DNA of 36,628 nt, taken from Gemmatimonadota bacterium. Its GTDB lineage: Bacteria > Gemmatimonadota > Gemmatimonadetes > Longimicrobiales > Gaopeijiaceae. Position numbers and translations under genes: made by a program. This document shows, in pieces, positions 25,673 to 33,591 of this stretch. The stretch covers positions 1 to 36,628 of the forward strand of contig PXFI01000251.1 in assembly GCA_003564295.1 (NCBI GenBank), written 5' to 3'. Each line of letters opens with the position of its first letter. Position 1 is the stretch's first letter. A model generated the notes under the pieces. That model did not search any database and was not told the DNA's origin. It saw only the letters and a list, made by a program, of their open reading frames with translations.

Positions 25673-25849
25673 GCTCTTCCTGCAAGGAAGGGGGCTTCCC
25701 GTGCCGACTCGGCCGGGGAGGCGCCGGTTTCATCCGCTCCTCTTCCCGGAGGATGGCGGCCCCGAGCCATCCCCTTGTATCTTGTGGCGCTCGTCCGGAC
25801 AGGATCCGGATCCTTTGCAACGCCCGCTCCGCGGCCCTCCTCACCTGCC

Positions 25850-27223
25850 ATGACCGAAACCATTGAAGGCCTGAACGCAGCCATCAACGCATACGTCTGG
25901 GGCTGGCCCATGATTGTCCTCCTCATGGGCACGGGTCTGCTCCTCACCGCCGTCACCAGGGGAGTGCAGTTCCGGCGCTTCGGCTTCTCCATGCGGGAAG
26001 TCCTGGGCAAGATCACGAAAGGGGGCGGGGGAGTAGGCAATGTCCGCCCCTTCCAGGCCGTGGCCACGGCCCTGGCCTCCACGGTGGGGGTGGGAAACAT
26101 CGCCGGTGTGGCCACCGCCATCTTCCTGGGGGGGCCCGGGGCCGTCTTCTGGCTCTGGATTTCGGGCCTCGTCGGGATGAGCACCAAGTACGCCGAGATC
26201 GTGGTAGCTCTCAATTACCGGGAGCCCGATGCCCAGGGCATCATGCGGGGCGGCGCCATGTACGTGCTCAAGAGGGGGCTGGGCCTCCCCTGGTTGGGCG
26301 CCATCTTCGCTCTCCTCACCGCCCTGGCGGCCTTCGGCATCGGTAACATGGTACAGGCCAACTCCGTGGCCGACGCCCTTCGGGACACCTTCGGCGTGGC
26401 CCCGTGGCTCACCGGGATCGGCCTGGCCCTCCTTACAGGTGTGGTGATCCTGGGCGGCATCACGTCCATCGTGCGCGTCACCCAGTGGCTGGTCCCCTTC
26501 ATGGCCCTCCTCTACCTGGGAGGCGGGATCCTGATCCTTTTCCTCTATGCCGACCGGCTGCCCCACGCCTTCGGGCTCATCTTTTCCGGAGCCTTCTCGG
26601 GAACGGCGGCCGTGGGCGGATTCGTGGGCAGCACCATCATGATGTCCCTCCGCTATGGGGTGGCCCGGGGCCTCTTCTCCAACGAAGCAGGCCTGGGGAG
26701 CGCCCCCATCGTCCACGCCGCCGCCGACACGGACCACCCCGTACGCCAGGGCTCCTACGGGATCTTCGAGGTGTTCGTAGACACCCTGGTCATCGCCACC
26801 ATCACGGCCCTGGTGATTCTCGTCACAGACCTGTGGACCACCGGGATCACAGGCGCCGCCCTCTCCGCCAGGGCCTTCGAGACGGGTCTCCCTGGCACCT
26901 TCGGCTCCACGGTGGTGACGGGAGGACTCGTCCTCTTCGCGTTCTCGACCCTGGTGGGATGGAGCTACTACGGCGAGACGGGAATCGTCTATTTCTTCGG
27001 ATCCAAGGCCGCACTCCCCTACCGGGTGACCTGGCTCCTCTTCGTGTATCTCGGCGCCACCGGATCCCTCCACCTGATCTGGGACGTTGCTGACACCCTG
27101 AACGGCCTCATGGCGATTCCGAACCTGGTGGCGGTGCTCTTCTCCATTCCGCTCCTCCTCCGGCTGCAGTTGGAGTTCTTCTCCCGTCCGGACGTGGAAA
27201 AGAAGGCGTCGCCAACGGAGTGA
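25850..27223 (+). CDS. Na+:alanine/glycine symporter, AGCS family (copy 1)
   Basis: Inner-membrane carrier that imports alanine or glycine with Na+. The start is ATG 25850 (MTETIEGLNAAINAYVWGW), giving 457 residues, the family's normal size; an upstream ATG at 25775 only adds low-complexity sequence. There is no Shine-Dalgarno match before 25850. Family hallmarks are TALASTVGVGNIAGVATAI, GGPGAVFWLWISGLVG with TKYAE, GLFSNEAGLGSAPIVHAAA and FSTLVGWSYYGE. About ten to eleven hydrophobic helices are visible. It is followed, on the same strand, by a second and clearly divergent AGCS gene, so the two may differ in substrate or affinity. A hairpin-like segment followed by a T-rich run after its stop (about 27240-27295) may end its transcript. 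Confidence 0.92.
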   Translation: MTETIEGLNAAINAYVWGWPMIVLLMGTGLLLTAVTRGVQFRRFGFSMREVLGKITKGGGGVGNVRPFQAVATALASTVGVGNIAGVATAIFLGGPGAVFWLWISGLVGMSTKYAEIVVALNYREPDAQGIMRGGAMYVLKRGLGLPWLGAIFALLTALAAFGIGNMVQANSVADALRDTFGVAPWLTGIGLALLTGVVILGGITSIVRVTQWLVPFMALLYLGGGILILFLYADRLPHAFGLIFSGAFSGTAAVGGFVGSTIMMSLRYGVARGLFSNEAGLGSAPIVHAAADTDHPVRQGSYGIFEVFVDTLVIATITALVILVTDLWTTGITGAALSARAFETGLPGTFGSTVVTGGLVLFAFSTLVGWSYYGETGIVYFFGSKAALPYRVTWLLFVYLGATGSLHLIWDVADTLNGLMAIPNLVAVLFSIPLLLRLQLEFFSRPDVEKKASPTE

Positions 27224-27310
27224 TAGCCCGGGGAGAAGCGGTGGCCGGATCTGGTCCGGTGCCGCCTTTCCGGTTAGTCTCGTTTGTTTCTTTCGGGTCC
27301 TGAAGGAACT

Positions 27311-27340
27311 CCTCTCCAGGGGGTGGAGGCCTTGGAGAGG
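27311..27340 (+). other. Leader stem-loop upstream of the second AGCS gene
   Basis: An 8-bp perfect stem (27311-27318 with 27333-27340), extendable to 11 bp through one G-U pair, lies 44 bases upstream of ATG 27385. No T-tract follows, so it looks more like a 5'-UTR element than a terminator. Confidence 0.45.
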
Positions 27341-27384
27341 ACCCGCGAGATGATTCTGCTCACCGTGCCAAGGAGCACTGTCGT

Positions 27385-28764
27385 ATGGAGCAATTCGTAG
27401 ACGACCTGGGTATCTGGCTGGACAGTGCCGCCGCCCTGATCTGGACCTATATGGTGCCCGTCCTCTTCGGGGTGGGGATTCTCCTGACCGTACGGATTGG
27501 ATTCCTCCAGTTCCACAAGCTGCCCAGAGCCATGCGGGTGACGTTTGGCAAGGCGGCTCGATCCTCCACGGGGGGCGAGGGAGACGTCACACCCTTCGCA
27601 GCCCTGTCCACCGCCCTGGCCGCCACCGTAGGCAACGGCAACATCGCCGGAGTCGCCACCGCCATATTCTGGGGTGGTCCCGGGGCCATCTTCTGGATGT
27701 GGGTCTGCGGGCTCCTGGGCATGGCCACCAAGTACAGCGAGGCGGTCCTGGGGGTACACTTTCGGAAGAAGCACCCCGACGGCACCATGGCCGGCGGCCC
27801 CATGTACTACATCCGCTACGGCCTGGGAGATACCCGCTTCGCCCGGTTTCTCGGTGCCATGTTCGCCGTGTGCGGAGCCTTCGCGGCTCTCTTCGGCACC
27901 GGAAACATGATGCAGAGCAACCAGATGTCCTCCGCCTTCCAGAGCGAGTTCGGCATACCGGCCATCGTCACCGGCACGGTCATCACCATATTGGTGGCGT
28001 TGGTGGTCCTGGGGGGAATCAAGCGGATCGCCGCCGTGACCTCCCGGCTGGTCCCCACCATGATCATCCTCTACTTCATCGTGGGAACCGTGGTTCTCCT
28101 GCACAACATCACCGGGATCCCCGGCGCCATCATCATCATCTTTGAGGGGGCCTTCACCCCCATGGCGGCCTCCGGCGGGTTCATGGGCGCCATGGTGAGG
28201 CAGGCCATCCAGTTCGGAGCCCGGCGGGGCATCCTCTCCAACGAGGCCGGTCTTGGGAGCGCCCCCATCGCCCACGCCGCCGCTCAGACCCCGAGCCCCG
28301 TCTATCAGGGGCTCATCGGGGTGGCGGAAGTCTTCATCGATACCATCGTGGTGTGCACCTTCACGGCCCTCATCCTCCTCTCGTCAGGCATCTGGACCAG
28401 CGGAATCGAAGGAGCAGCCATGACGGCCGCCGCCTTCTCCGAGACCATTCCGCTCCTGGGTGGCGGAATCATCGCCGGAGCTTCCTTACTTTTCGGGTAC
28501 AGCACCCTCATCGGGTGGTGCTATTATGGGGAGCAGTGTCTCAAGTACCTCTTCGGCCTCCGCATCACCACCCTATACCGACTCATCTTCATCAGCTTGA
28601 CCTTTATCGGGGCCCTGGTGTCCATCGAGGTGGTCTTCTTCGTGGGTGACATTGCCAATGCCTTCATGGCGTTCCCGAATCTCATCGGGCTCATGCTCCT
28701 TTCGGGGCTCGTGGCCCGCATCACCAAGGAGGCTCTTGCGAAGGATCCTGTCTTCGACGAGTAG
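27385..28764 (+). CDS. Na+:alanine/glycine symporter, AGCS family (copy 2)
   Basis: A second AGCS carrier of 459 residues. ATG 27385 has AAGGAG nine bases upstream, unlike copy 1. Conserved blocks are present: TALAATVGNGNIAGVATAI, GGPGAIFWMWVCGLLG with TKYSE, GTMAGGPMYYIRYGLG, GILSNEAGLGSAPIAHAAA and YSTLIGWCYYGEQ. Copy 1 lacks the usual GGPMYYI block, having RGGAMYVLKRGLG instead, so copy 2 is closer to well-studied alanine/glycine carriers such as AgcS and DagA, while copy 1 is the divergent one. The pair differ enough to predate this locus or have been acquired separately. A GC-only stem-loop follows the gene at 28818-28845. Confidence 0.93.
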   Translation: MEQFVDDLGIWLDSAAALIWTYMVPVLFGVGILLTVRIGFLQFHKLPRAMRVTFGKAARSSTGGEGDVTPFAALSTALAATVGNGNIAGVATAIFWGGPGAIFWMWVCGLLGMATKYSEAVLGVHFRKKHPDGTMAGGPMYYIRYGLGDTRFARFLGAMFAVCGAFAALFGTGNMMQSNQMSSAFQSEFGIPAIVTGTVITILVALVVLGGIKRIAAVTSRLVPTMIILYFIVGTVVLLHNITGIPGAIIIIFEGAFTPMAASGGFMGAMVRQAIQFGARRGILSNEAGLGSAPIAHAAAQTPSPVYQGLIGVAEVFIDTIVVCTFTALILLSSGIWTSGIEGAAMTAAAFSETIPLLGGGIIAGASLLFGYSTLIGWCYYGEQCLKYLFGLRITTLYRLIFISLTFIGALVSIEVVFFVGDIANAFMAFPNLIGLMLLSGLVARITKEALAKDPVFDE

Positions 28765-28817
28765 CTACGGGTAAGCGGCAAGTGAGGGCGGATGCCGGCG
28801 GCCCCCTCCGTCAGCAC

Positions 28818-28845
28818 GGCCCGGCCCGGGACGCCCGGCCGGGCC
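28818..28845 (+). terminator. GC-only stem-loop after AGCS copy 2
   Basis: A 9-bp G/C stem (28818-28826 with 28837-28845, 10-base loop) lies about 55 bp after the stop and is followed by a pyrimidine-rich run at 28858-28880 rather than a pure T-tract. It separates the symporter from the promoter of the RDD gene. Confidence 0.5.
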
Positions 28846-28878
28846 CGGGGGCCCGCACCCTCTCTCAATTCTCTCCCC

Positions 28879-28907
28879 TTGCCTGGTTACCACCTCAACC
28901 CTACACT
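28879..28907 (+). promoter_or_regulatory. Sigma70-type promoter of the RDD gene
   Basis: TTGCCT (28879-28884), a 17-bp spacer and TACACT (28902-28907), between the GC stem-loop and the RDD gene. It gives a 5' leader of about 105 bases. Confidence 0.5.
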
Positions 28908-29020
28908 GGCGAGTGTCCGGGACCCTGCTGGACCCCTCGACGCACTTTTTCCCGGGACGGCCACGCAGCAGGTATTGATGCCATCAGAACCCCATGACCC
29001 TGCGAGAGAAGGAGATGACA

Positions 29021-29491
29021 ATGGTGGAATCACCGCTGGATCCCTCACCCCCCGTGGCAGCCAAGGCCGACATCGGCAAGCGCTTCCTAGCCGCCCTGAT
29101 TGACGGAGTCCTGGCGTTCGTCGTAGCCATCATCCCGGTCATCGGCGGCATAGTCGCTACTGCCTATCTCCTGCTCAAGGACGGCCTGGAGTTCGACTTC
29201 ATGGACCGGCGCTCCATCGGGAAGAAGGTCATGAAGCTCCGGCCCCTGAGGGACGATGGTCAGCCCATGGACCTGGAAACCTCCGTGAAGCGGAACCTGC
29301 CGCTGTGCATCGGCTCCGTGGGAGCCATCTTCTGGATCATTCCGGTCCTGGGGTGGATCCTGGCCCTTCTTCTTGCGCTGCTCGGTCTCCTGGTGCTGAT
29401 CGTGGAGATCGTTCTGGTGCTCACCGATGCCGAGGGACGCAGGATCGGGGACAAGTTCGGTGCCACCATGGTCGTGGAGGTGGTCGACTAG
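29021..29491 (+). CDS. RDD-family membrane protein
   Basis: A small inner-membrane protein of 156 residues from ATG 29021, picked because AAGGAG lies six bases upstream; in-frame starts at 28994 and 29015 are less well placed. It has the family's opening (KRFLAALIDGVLAFVVAII, with the Arg and Asp of the RDD signature), a cytoplasmic loop RRSIGKKVMKLRPL, a long hydrophobic stretch rich in Leu (VLGWILALLLALLGLLVLIV), and the closing RRIGDKFGATMVVE. The role of most RDD proteins is unknown; some have been linked to Na+ or Na+/H+ transport, which would suit its place among Na+-coupled carriers, but this is only association. It has its own promoter and a strong terminator. Confidence 0.85.
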   Translation: MVESPLDPSPPVAAKADIGKRFLAALIDGVLAFVVAIIPVIGGIVATAYLLLKDGLEFDFMDRRSIGKKVMKLRPLRDDGQPMDLETSVKRNLPLCIGSVGAIFWIIPVLGWILALLLALLGLLVLIVEIVLVLTDAEGRRIGDKFGATMVVEVVD

Positions 29492-29520
29492 GCCCGCAAG
29501 AACGCCTGATCACGGAGACC

Positions 29521-29580
29521 CCGACTCTTCCTGGCGAGCCCCCTGGCTCGCCAGGAGGGGTCGGGTCGGGTTTTCGACCC
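29521..29580 (+). terminator. Strong double hairpin terminator after the RDD gene
   Basis: A 20-bp stem (29521-29540 with 29545-29564, loop CCCT, three G-U pairs) is followed by a second 6-bp hairpin (29563-29568 with 29575-29580) whose loop carries TTTT. The two share bases 29563-29564, so they compete. This is the most convincing terminator in the window. Confidence 0.8.
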
Positions 29581-29649
29581 ATCTGCCACCACCAGGGCCA
29601 AGGGCCGTGGATCCGGTGGAGGCGTTGGGCTCTTTCTCCTCTTTCGCCC

Positions 29650-29678
29650 TTGCACCCCACCCCGCCCCCCCCTACTCT
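29650..29678 (+). promoter_or_regulatory. Sigma70-type promoter of the NSS transporter
   Basis: TTGCAC (29650-29655), a 17-bp spacer and TACTCT (29673-29678), 54 bp upstream of ATG 29733. Confidence 0.5.
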
Positions 29679-29732
29679 GCTTCCTGGCCCGAGAACGATC
29701 TAACCCTATCACCTCTTCACCCCTTCAGAATC

Positions 29733-31226
29733 ATGGCCGAACAACCGAAGGAGCAGTGGGGCAGCCGCATCGCCATCATCATCGCAGCAGTCTCCATGGC
29801 CGTGGGCACGGGAAACATCTGGCGTTTCCCCCGCGTGGCGGCGGAGTGGGGAGGAGGCGCCTTCCTCATCGCGGTAACGGTGGGGCTTGTGATCTGGGCC
29901 ATTCCCCTCCTCATGTCCGAGTTCTTCATGGGGTCCAAGAGCCGGCTTGGAAATATCGGAGCCTTCCGGGACTTCATGGGTCCCCGCAACACCTGGGCCG
30001 GCGCCTTCATGGCCCTGGTGACCGTGGGGATCATGTTCTACTACGCCGTGGTGGCGGGCTGGTGCGTGCGCTACTTCGTGGTCTCCCTCACGGGGGCCAT
30101 AAGGCCCGGAATCGACGGCCAGGACTACTGGAATGCCTTTATCGGGAATCCACTGGAGACCATCGCCTTCCATGCCGTGGCGGTGGGCTTCTCGGCCTGG
30201 GTGGTGTACCGGGGGATCAAGGGTGGGTTGGAACGGATTCTGAAGATCTTCCTGCCGGCACTCCTTTTGATCCTCATCGTGCTGGCCCTGCGGGCCGTGA
30301 CTCTTCCGGGGTCCGAGGAAGGACTTCGCTACCTCTTCGTCCCCGACTGGCCGAGCCTCCAGAGCGGCCGCCTCTGGCTGGAAGCCTTCACCCAGGTGGC
30401 CTGGTCCACGGGAGCGGGGTGGGGGCTCATGATGGTGTATGCCGTCTACGCCCGGGAGAAGGAGGACATCACCGTCAACTCCGGGGTCATCGCCTTCTCC
30501 GACGTCCTGGTGGGGTTCGTGGCCGCGGCCCTGATTCTAGGCACCCTTTATGCCGTAGCTCCCAGTCCCGAGTACGCAGAACAGGCCCTGGGAGCGGGCA
30601 ACGTGGGGCTGACCTTCATCTACGTGGTGGAGCTCCTGGCCACCCTGCCCGGGGCCGTCGTGGTGGCCCCCCTCTTCTTCCTCTCCCTTGCGCTGGCGGG
30701 CCTTACCTCCCTCATCGCCATGTTCGAGCTGGGTACCACCAATCTCATGAATTTCGGAGTGGATCGGCGGCGGGCGGCGGTGTACGTGGGTATGGCAGCC
30801 TTCGCCTTCGGGATCCCCTCGGCGGTAAGCATCACCTTCCTGGACAACCAGGACTATGTGTGGGGGGTGGCCCTCCTCATCAGCGGGCTCCTCACCTCCC
30901 TGGCCATCGTGAAGTACGGGGTGGAGAAGGCCAGGGCCGAGATCAACGCCACCAGCGACACCAATGTGGGGAGGTGGTGGTCGGTGTGCATCCGACTCAT
31001 CCCGGTGATCTTCCTGATTATCTTCTCCTGGGCGGTGTATCAGTCCGTGACCATGTACCCCGACGACTGGTGGAACCCTCTCGAGACTTTCAGCACCGGA
31101 ACCATGGTCCTCCAGTGGCTGATCCTTTTCGCCCTGGTCTTGTCGCTGAACAACTTCCTCGCCCGCAGGGTGGAGGCCGGCCCCATGACGCGGAAGCCGG
31201 TTTCTCCCCCCCACGACGGGCCCTGA
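29733..31226 (+). CDS. Na+-dependent transporter, neurotransmitter:sodium symporter (NSS) family
   Basis: A 497-residue LeuT-fold carrier that would import an amino acid with Na+. The start ATG 29733 (MAEQPKEQWGSRIAIII) was chosen because it gives the family's standard N-terminus; there is no clear ribosome binding site, and the open frame upstream crosses the terminator and promoter. Na+/substrate-site elements are clear: AVSMAVGTGNIWRFPRVAAE in TM1, then GGAFLIAV, and FTQVAWSTGAGWGLMMVYAV in TM6. About twelve hydrophobic helices are present, as in the MetP/MhsT-like bacterial members. A 45-codon membrane protein gene follows at 22 bases, which matches the MetPS methionine/alanine importer arrangement, so methionine, alanine or a related amino acid is the likely substrate. 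Confidence 0.92.
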   Translation: MAEQPKEQWGSRIAIIIAAVSMAVGTGNIWRFPRVAAEWGGGAFLIAVTVGLVIWAIPLLMSEFFMGSKSRLGNIGAFRDFMGPRNTWAGAFMALVTVGIMFYYAVVAGWCVRYFVVSLTGAIRPGIDGQDYWNAFIGNPLETIAFHAVAVGFSAWVVYRGIKGGLERILKIFLPALLLILIVLALRAVTLPGSEEGLRYLFVPDWPSLQSGRLWLEAFTQVAWSTGAGWGLMMVYAVYAREKEDITVNSGVIAFSDVLVGFVAAALILGTLYAVAPSPEYAEQALGAGNVGLTFIYVVELLATLPGAVVVAPLFFLSLALAGLTSLIAMFELGTTNLMNFGVDRRRAAVYVGMAAFAFGIPSAVSITFLDNQDYVWGVALLISGLLTSLAIVKYGVEKARAEINATSDTNVGRWWSVCIRLIPVIFLIIFSWAVYQSVTMYPDDWWNPLETFSTGTMVLQWLILFALVLSLNNFLARRVEAGPMTRKPVSPPHDGP

Positions 31227-31247
31227 CCGCTCCCGGAGCCTCATGTC

Positions 31248-31385
31248 ATGGACGCCGAGCTCGTTCTCTGGATCCTCTTCTTCGTGGGAGGTTATCTCCT
31301 CATTCTGGGGTATTTCCTCCGAATCGCCCTTGGCCGGAAGGAGGAAAAGGAATCCGACCCCCCGTCCGCCCCACCGCCCGAGTGA
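31248..31385 (+). CDS. MetS-like small subunit of the NSS transporter (45 aa)
   Basis: A 45-codon ORF starts at ATG 31248 with GGAG nine bases upstream, 21 bases after the NSS stop codon. It encodes one membrane helix (VLWILFFVGGYLLILGYFLR) preceded by acidic residues and followed by a charged, Pro-rich tail (GRKEEKESDPPSAPPPE). Bacterial NSS genes of the methionine/alanine importer type are often followed by such a tiny protein (MetS, the MaAIMP small-subunit family), needed for transport activity in Corynebacterium. Position, size and topology support this; sequence similarity over so short a length is weak. Confidence 0.7.
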   Translation: MDAELVLWILFFVGGYLLILGYFLRIALGRKEEKESDPPSAPPPE

Positions 31386-31444
31386 CAGGTCCGTCAGGGC
31401 TCCCGGGAAGGGAGAGGGGAAGAAGGTGAAGGCGTTGGAGAGGG

Positions 31445-32761
31445 CTACCGCATAGCCTCATCGGCAGTCGTCTGCACCCCCATGGCGTTCAACTCCTCCA
31501 GCAGAAGCTCCATGAGGGCCCGGGCCGCCGTGGTCGCAACCTCTCGGATGAGCGCACGGTCCGTGGCATCTCCCACCTCGTAGATCACGGCCGGAGCACC
31601 GAACTCCCGGTAGAACCAGTTTCGCGACGTGGGCGAGTCGAGTCCGGAAGGGACATCGCTGACCGAATAGTCGGGCAAATCGAGACGGATCCGGTCCAGC
31701 CAACGGTCCACGAAGCCGGCGGGACGGGTTTCCAGACTCCGGTCCAGGGTGAAGAAGACGTCCCGGTTCGTGGAGTGGAAGTCTGCGGCGAACCAGACCT
31801 CGGCACCGGGGCGCTCCAGCACTCCCAACAGCGCCGACCGGACGATGCGCGTCTCGGGCTGCTGGAAAGCAACCCAGTCCCGATTCAGGTCCACCCCGTT
31901 CGTGTTGTGCCGCCAGTAGCCCAGGTCCACCCCGTCAGGGTTTACCAGTGGAACAACGTGGACCTGGTAGTGGCGGCGAAATTCCCGGGCCAGTGGCGAG
32001 TCGCCGGCCAGTTTCTCCACAAAGCGGAGGAGGGCCAGCGTGCCGGTGACCTCGGGAGGATGCTGGCGGCCAAGGAGGAAGACGTGCCGAAGCGCCTCGG
32101 GGTCCGCAGTGATCTGTAGCATGTCCAGGGACCGCCCTCCCGGGGAGGTCCCGATGGTGGAAAGGGTCACGTGTGGCAGCCCTGCCAGGCTGTCGTTCCA
32201 GGCCCGGAAGGTCTCCGACGTGAACAGCTCCTGGCCCGCCACCCACACCGTGTCCGGCCCCACCTCCAGCCGCAGCGTAGCGGCGGTGGCGCTGGAGTCC
32301 ACTCGTACGGCTTCCTGCGGGAGGGGCTGCCACGCTCCAAGGGCACCCGTCCGGATGCGGGGCCAGTAGCGGTGCCGGCCACCGTCGTAGGTCAGGCGAA
32401 GCTCCAGAGTGTCCGGCTCATGGCTCCACAGTTTGAACGCGTACCACGGGCTGTTGTTGATGGGGGTGTTCTCCGGCCGGATGCGAACGACAACCAGGGA
32501 GTCCCCCTCTCTCCAGACCTCGTCCAGCCAGCCACCTCGAATCTCGTTGCTGATCCAGAGGCCGGCGTCCAGGAAGCCCGTGGTCCTCCGGCGGACGTCG
32601 ACTGCGAAGGACGGGTGGGATTCGGCGGGGCGAGGTTCTTCCCCGGGTGCCCCCGCGGTCGCCCCCACCCGGGCCCCTTCAGGCGCCGCCGGCACAGCCC
32701 CGGCCCCGCTGGCGCAGGAAGCCAGGGCCAGGAGGACAAGAGTAGCCAGTGTCTTGGGCAT
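31445..32761 (-). CDS. M14 zinc carboxypeptidase-like lipoprotein
   Basis: A 438-residue exported metallopeptidase from ATG 32761; GTG 32770 is an alternative and the longer frame reaching 33001 is the shadow of the next gene. The N-terminus is a lipoprotein signal with lipobox LASC. An N-terminal beta-sandwich-like domain (about 50-190, with NSPWYAFKLWSHEPDTLELR) resembles that of cytosolic-carboxypeptidase-like M14 enzymes. Zinc ligands are H234 and E237 in RQHPPEV and H329 in ADFHST; NTNGVDLNRDW carries the substrate-binding Asn-Arg, and E395 in VIYEVGD is the general base. The enzyme would remove C-terminal residues from peptides or process muropeptides at a membrane. It is the last gene of the glyS-zincin-M14 run. 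Confidence 0.87.
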   Translation of the reverse strand: MPKTLATLVLLALASCASGAGAVPAAPEGARVGATAGAPGEEPRPAESHPSFAVDVRRRTTGFLDAGLWISNEIRGGWLDEVWREGDSLVVVRIRPENTPINNSPWYAFKLWSHEPDTLELRLTYDGGRHRYWPRIRTGALGAWQPLPQEAVRVDSSATAATLRLEVGPDTVWVAGQELFTSETFRAWNDSLAGLPHVTLSTIGTSPGGRSLDMLQITADPEALRHVFLLGRQHPPEVTGTLALLRFVEKLAGDSPLAREFRRHYQVHVVPLVNPDGVDLGYWRHNTNGVDLNRDWVAFQQPETRIVRSALLGVLERPGAEVWFAADFHSTNRDVFFTLDRSLETRPAGFVDRWLDRIRLDLPDYSVSDVPSGLDSPTSRNWFYREFGAPAVIYEVGDATDRALIREVATTAARALMELLLEELNAMGVQTTADEAMR

Positions 32762-32790
32762 GCTGTTCACGCTGGAGCCCCCCCAGCAAT

Positions 32791-33519
32791 TCACGTTGGG
32801 ACCTCCTCCGCATCGGCTTCGGATTCCCAGAGCATGATTTCCCACCTCTCCTTCAGCCCCTTGAACCGCTCCCTCCCCCCCCGCTTCCGAAGGAGGACGA
32901 GCTGGAGGGTCCCCGGGCCCACATCCACGCCATACACCCACACGTAGTGGAGGTCCCCCAGGGCCTCGGGGCGGGGGATCCGCCATCGCTGCCCGTGCCA
33001 CCCGAACTGGATGTCCTCCGCCGCATCGAAGTCCTCCTGGGCCCAGTGCTGCTCAAGGAAGAAGTCGTATTCCACCTGGTATAGGCCCGGGGCGATCTGG
33101 AGGCCGGATTGATAGTAGAAAGGGTCGAAGTCCTTCCCGTCGGCCCGGTGGAAGGCCTCGTCCATGGCGTAGTCCACTCCTTCCAGGTCGTCCTCGGCGG
33201 CCAGGCTCTCCAGGTGGTGCCGGAGCTCGTGGGTGAGAGTCTCCCAGAGCTCTCCCTCCCAGTCGAAGCCCTCGTCCTGAGCGGCCAGGGCCTCGAATGA
33301 CCCGTGGTACAGGACCACCACGGACCGGAGGGTCTCGGGGCCGCTCCAATCCGACGGATAGGCCTCCGTGAGGCACTGCCCCAGCGTATAGATGTCGGGA
33401 AACAGGGGATGGGGCAGGGCTTCTTCCCGAACGGTCAGGCCGTCCACCCCCTCCCGGAACTCATCCGGGATCTTCCGGAAGGCCGCATGGGCCTTGCGTG
33501 AGAAGGTCTCGAAGTTCAC
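32791..33519 (-). CDS. Minimal zincin-type metallopeptidase (DUF1025-like) with extra C-terminal domain
   Basis: A 242-residue protein, starting at GTG 33519 with GGAGG eleven bases upstream. Residues 1-115 match the small bacterial zincin family: an N-terminal segment resembling FSRKAHAAFRKIPDEF, a strand LRSVVVLYHGSFE, and the zinc motif THELRHHLESLAAEDDLE (H97, E98, H101, with H102 doubling). Members of this family are usually little more than 110-150 residues long. Here about 110 further residues follow (from DGKDFDPFYYQSGL), rich in aromatic and acidic residues, that I do not recognise. No signal peptide is seen, so it is probably cytoplasmic. The gene lies 72 bp after glyS and 29 bp before the carboxypeptidase. 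Substrate unknown. Confidence 0.75.
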   Translation of the reverse strand: MNFETFSRKAHAAFRKIPDEFREGVDGLTVREEALPHPLFPDIYTLGQCLTEAYPSDWSGPETLRSVVVLYHGSFEALAAQDEGFDWEGELWETLTHELRHHLESLAAEDDLEGVDYAMDEAFHRADGKDFDPFYYQSGLQIAPGLYQVEYDFFLEQHWAQEDFDAAEDIQFGWHGQRWRIPRPEALGDLHYVWVYGVDVGPGTLQLVLLRKRGGRERFKGLKERWEIMLWESEADAEEVPT

Positions 33520-33591
33520 GGTGGGAGCATCCTCCGCCGGCGCAGGGGCCCGTGGCCGGAGCCGGCCCGGGACCAGTTCAGAGAGGCGCCT

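Noticed and set aside
27330-27384. Resemblance to part of a glycine riboswitch (GGAGAG then CCAAGGAGCA) upstream of AGCS copy 2
   Set aside because: The conserved second half (ACUCUCAGG and following) is missing before the start codon, and AAGGAG is explained as the ribosome binding site.
31243-31455. 70-codon Ser/Arg/Pro-rich plus-strand frame
   Set aside because: It overlaps the MetS-like ORF (31248-31385) in another frame; the latter has a membrane helix and the expected position.
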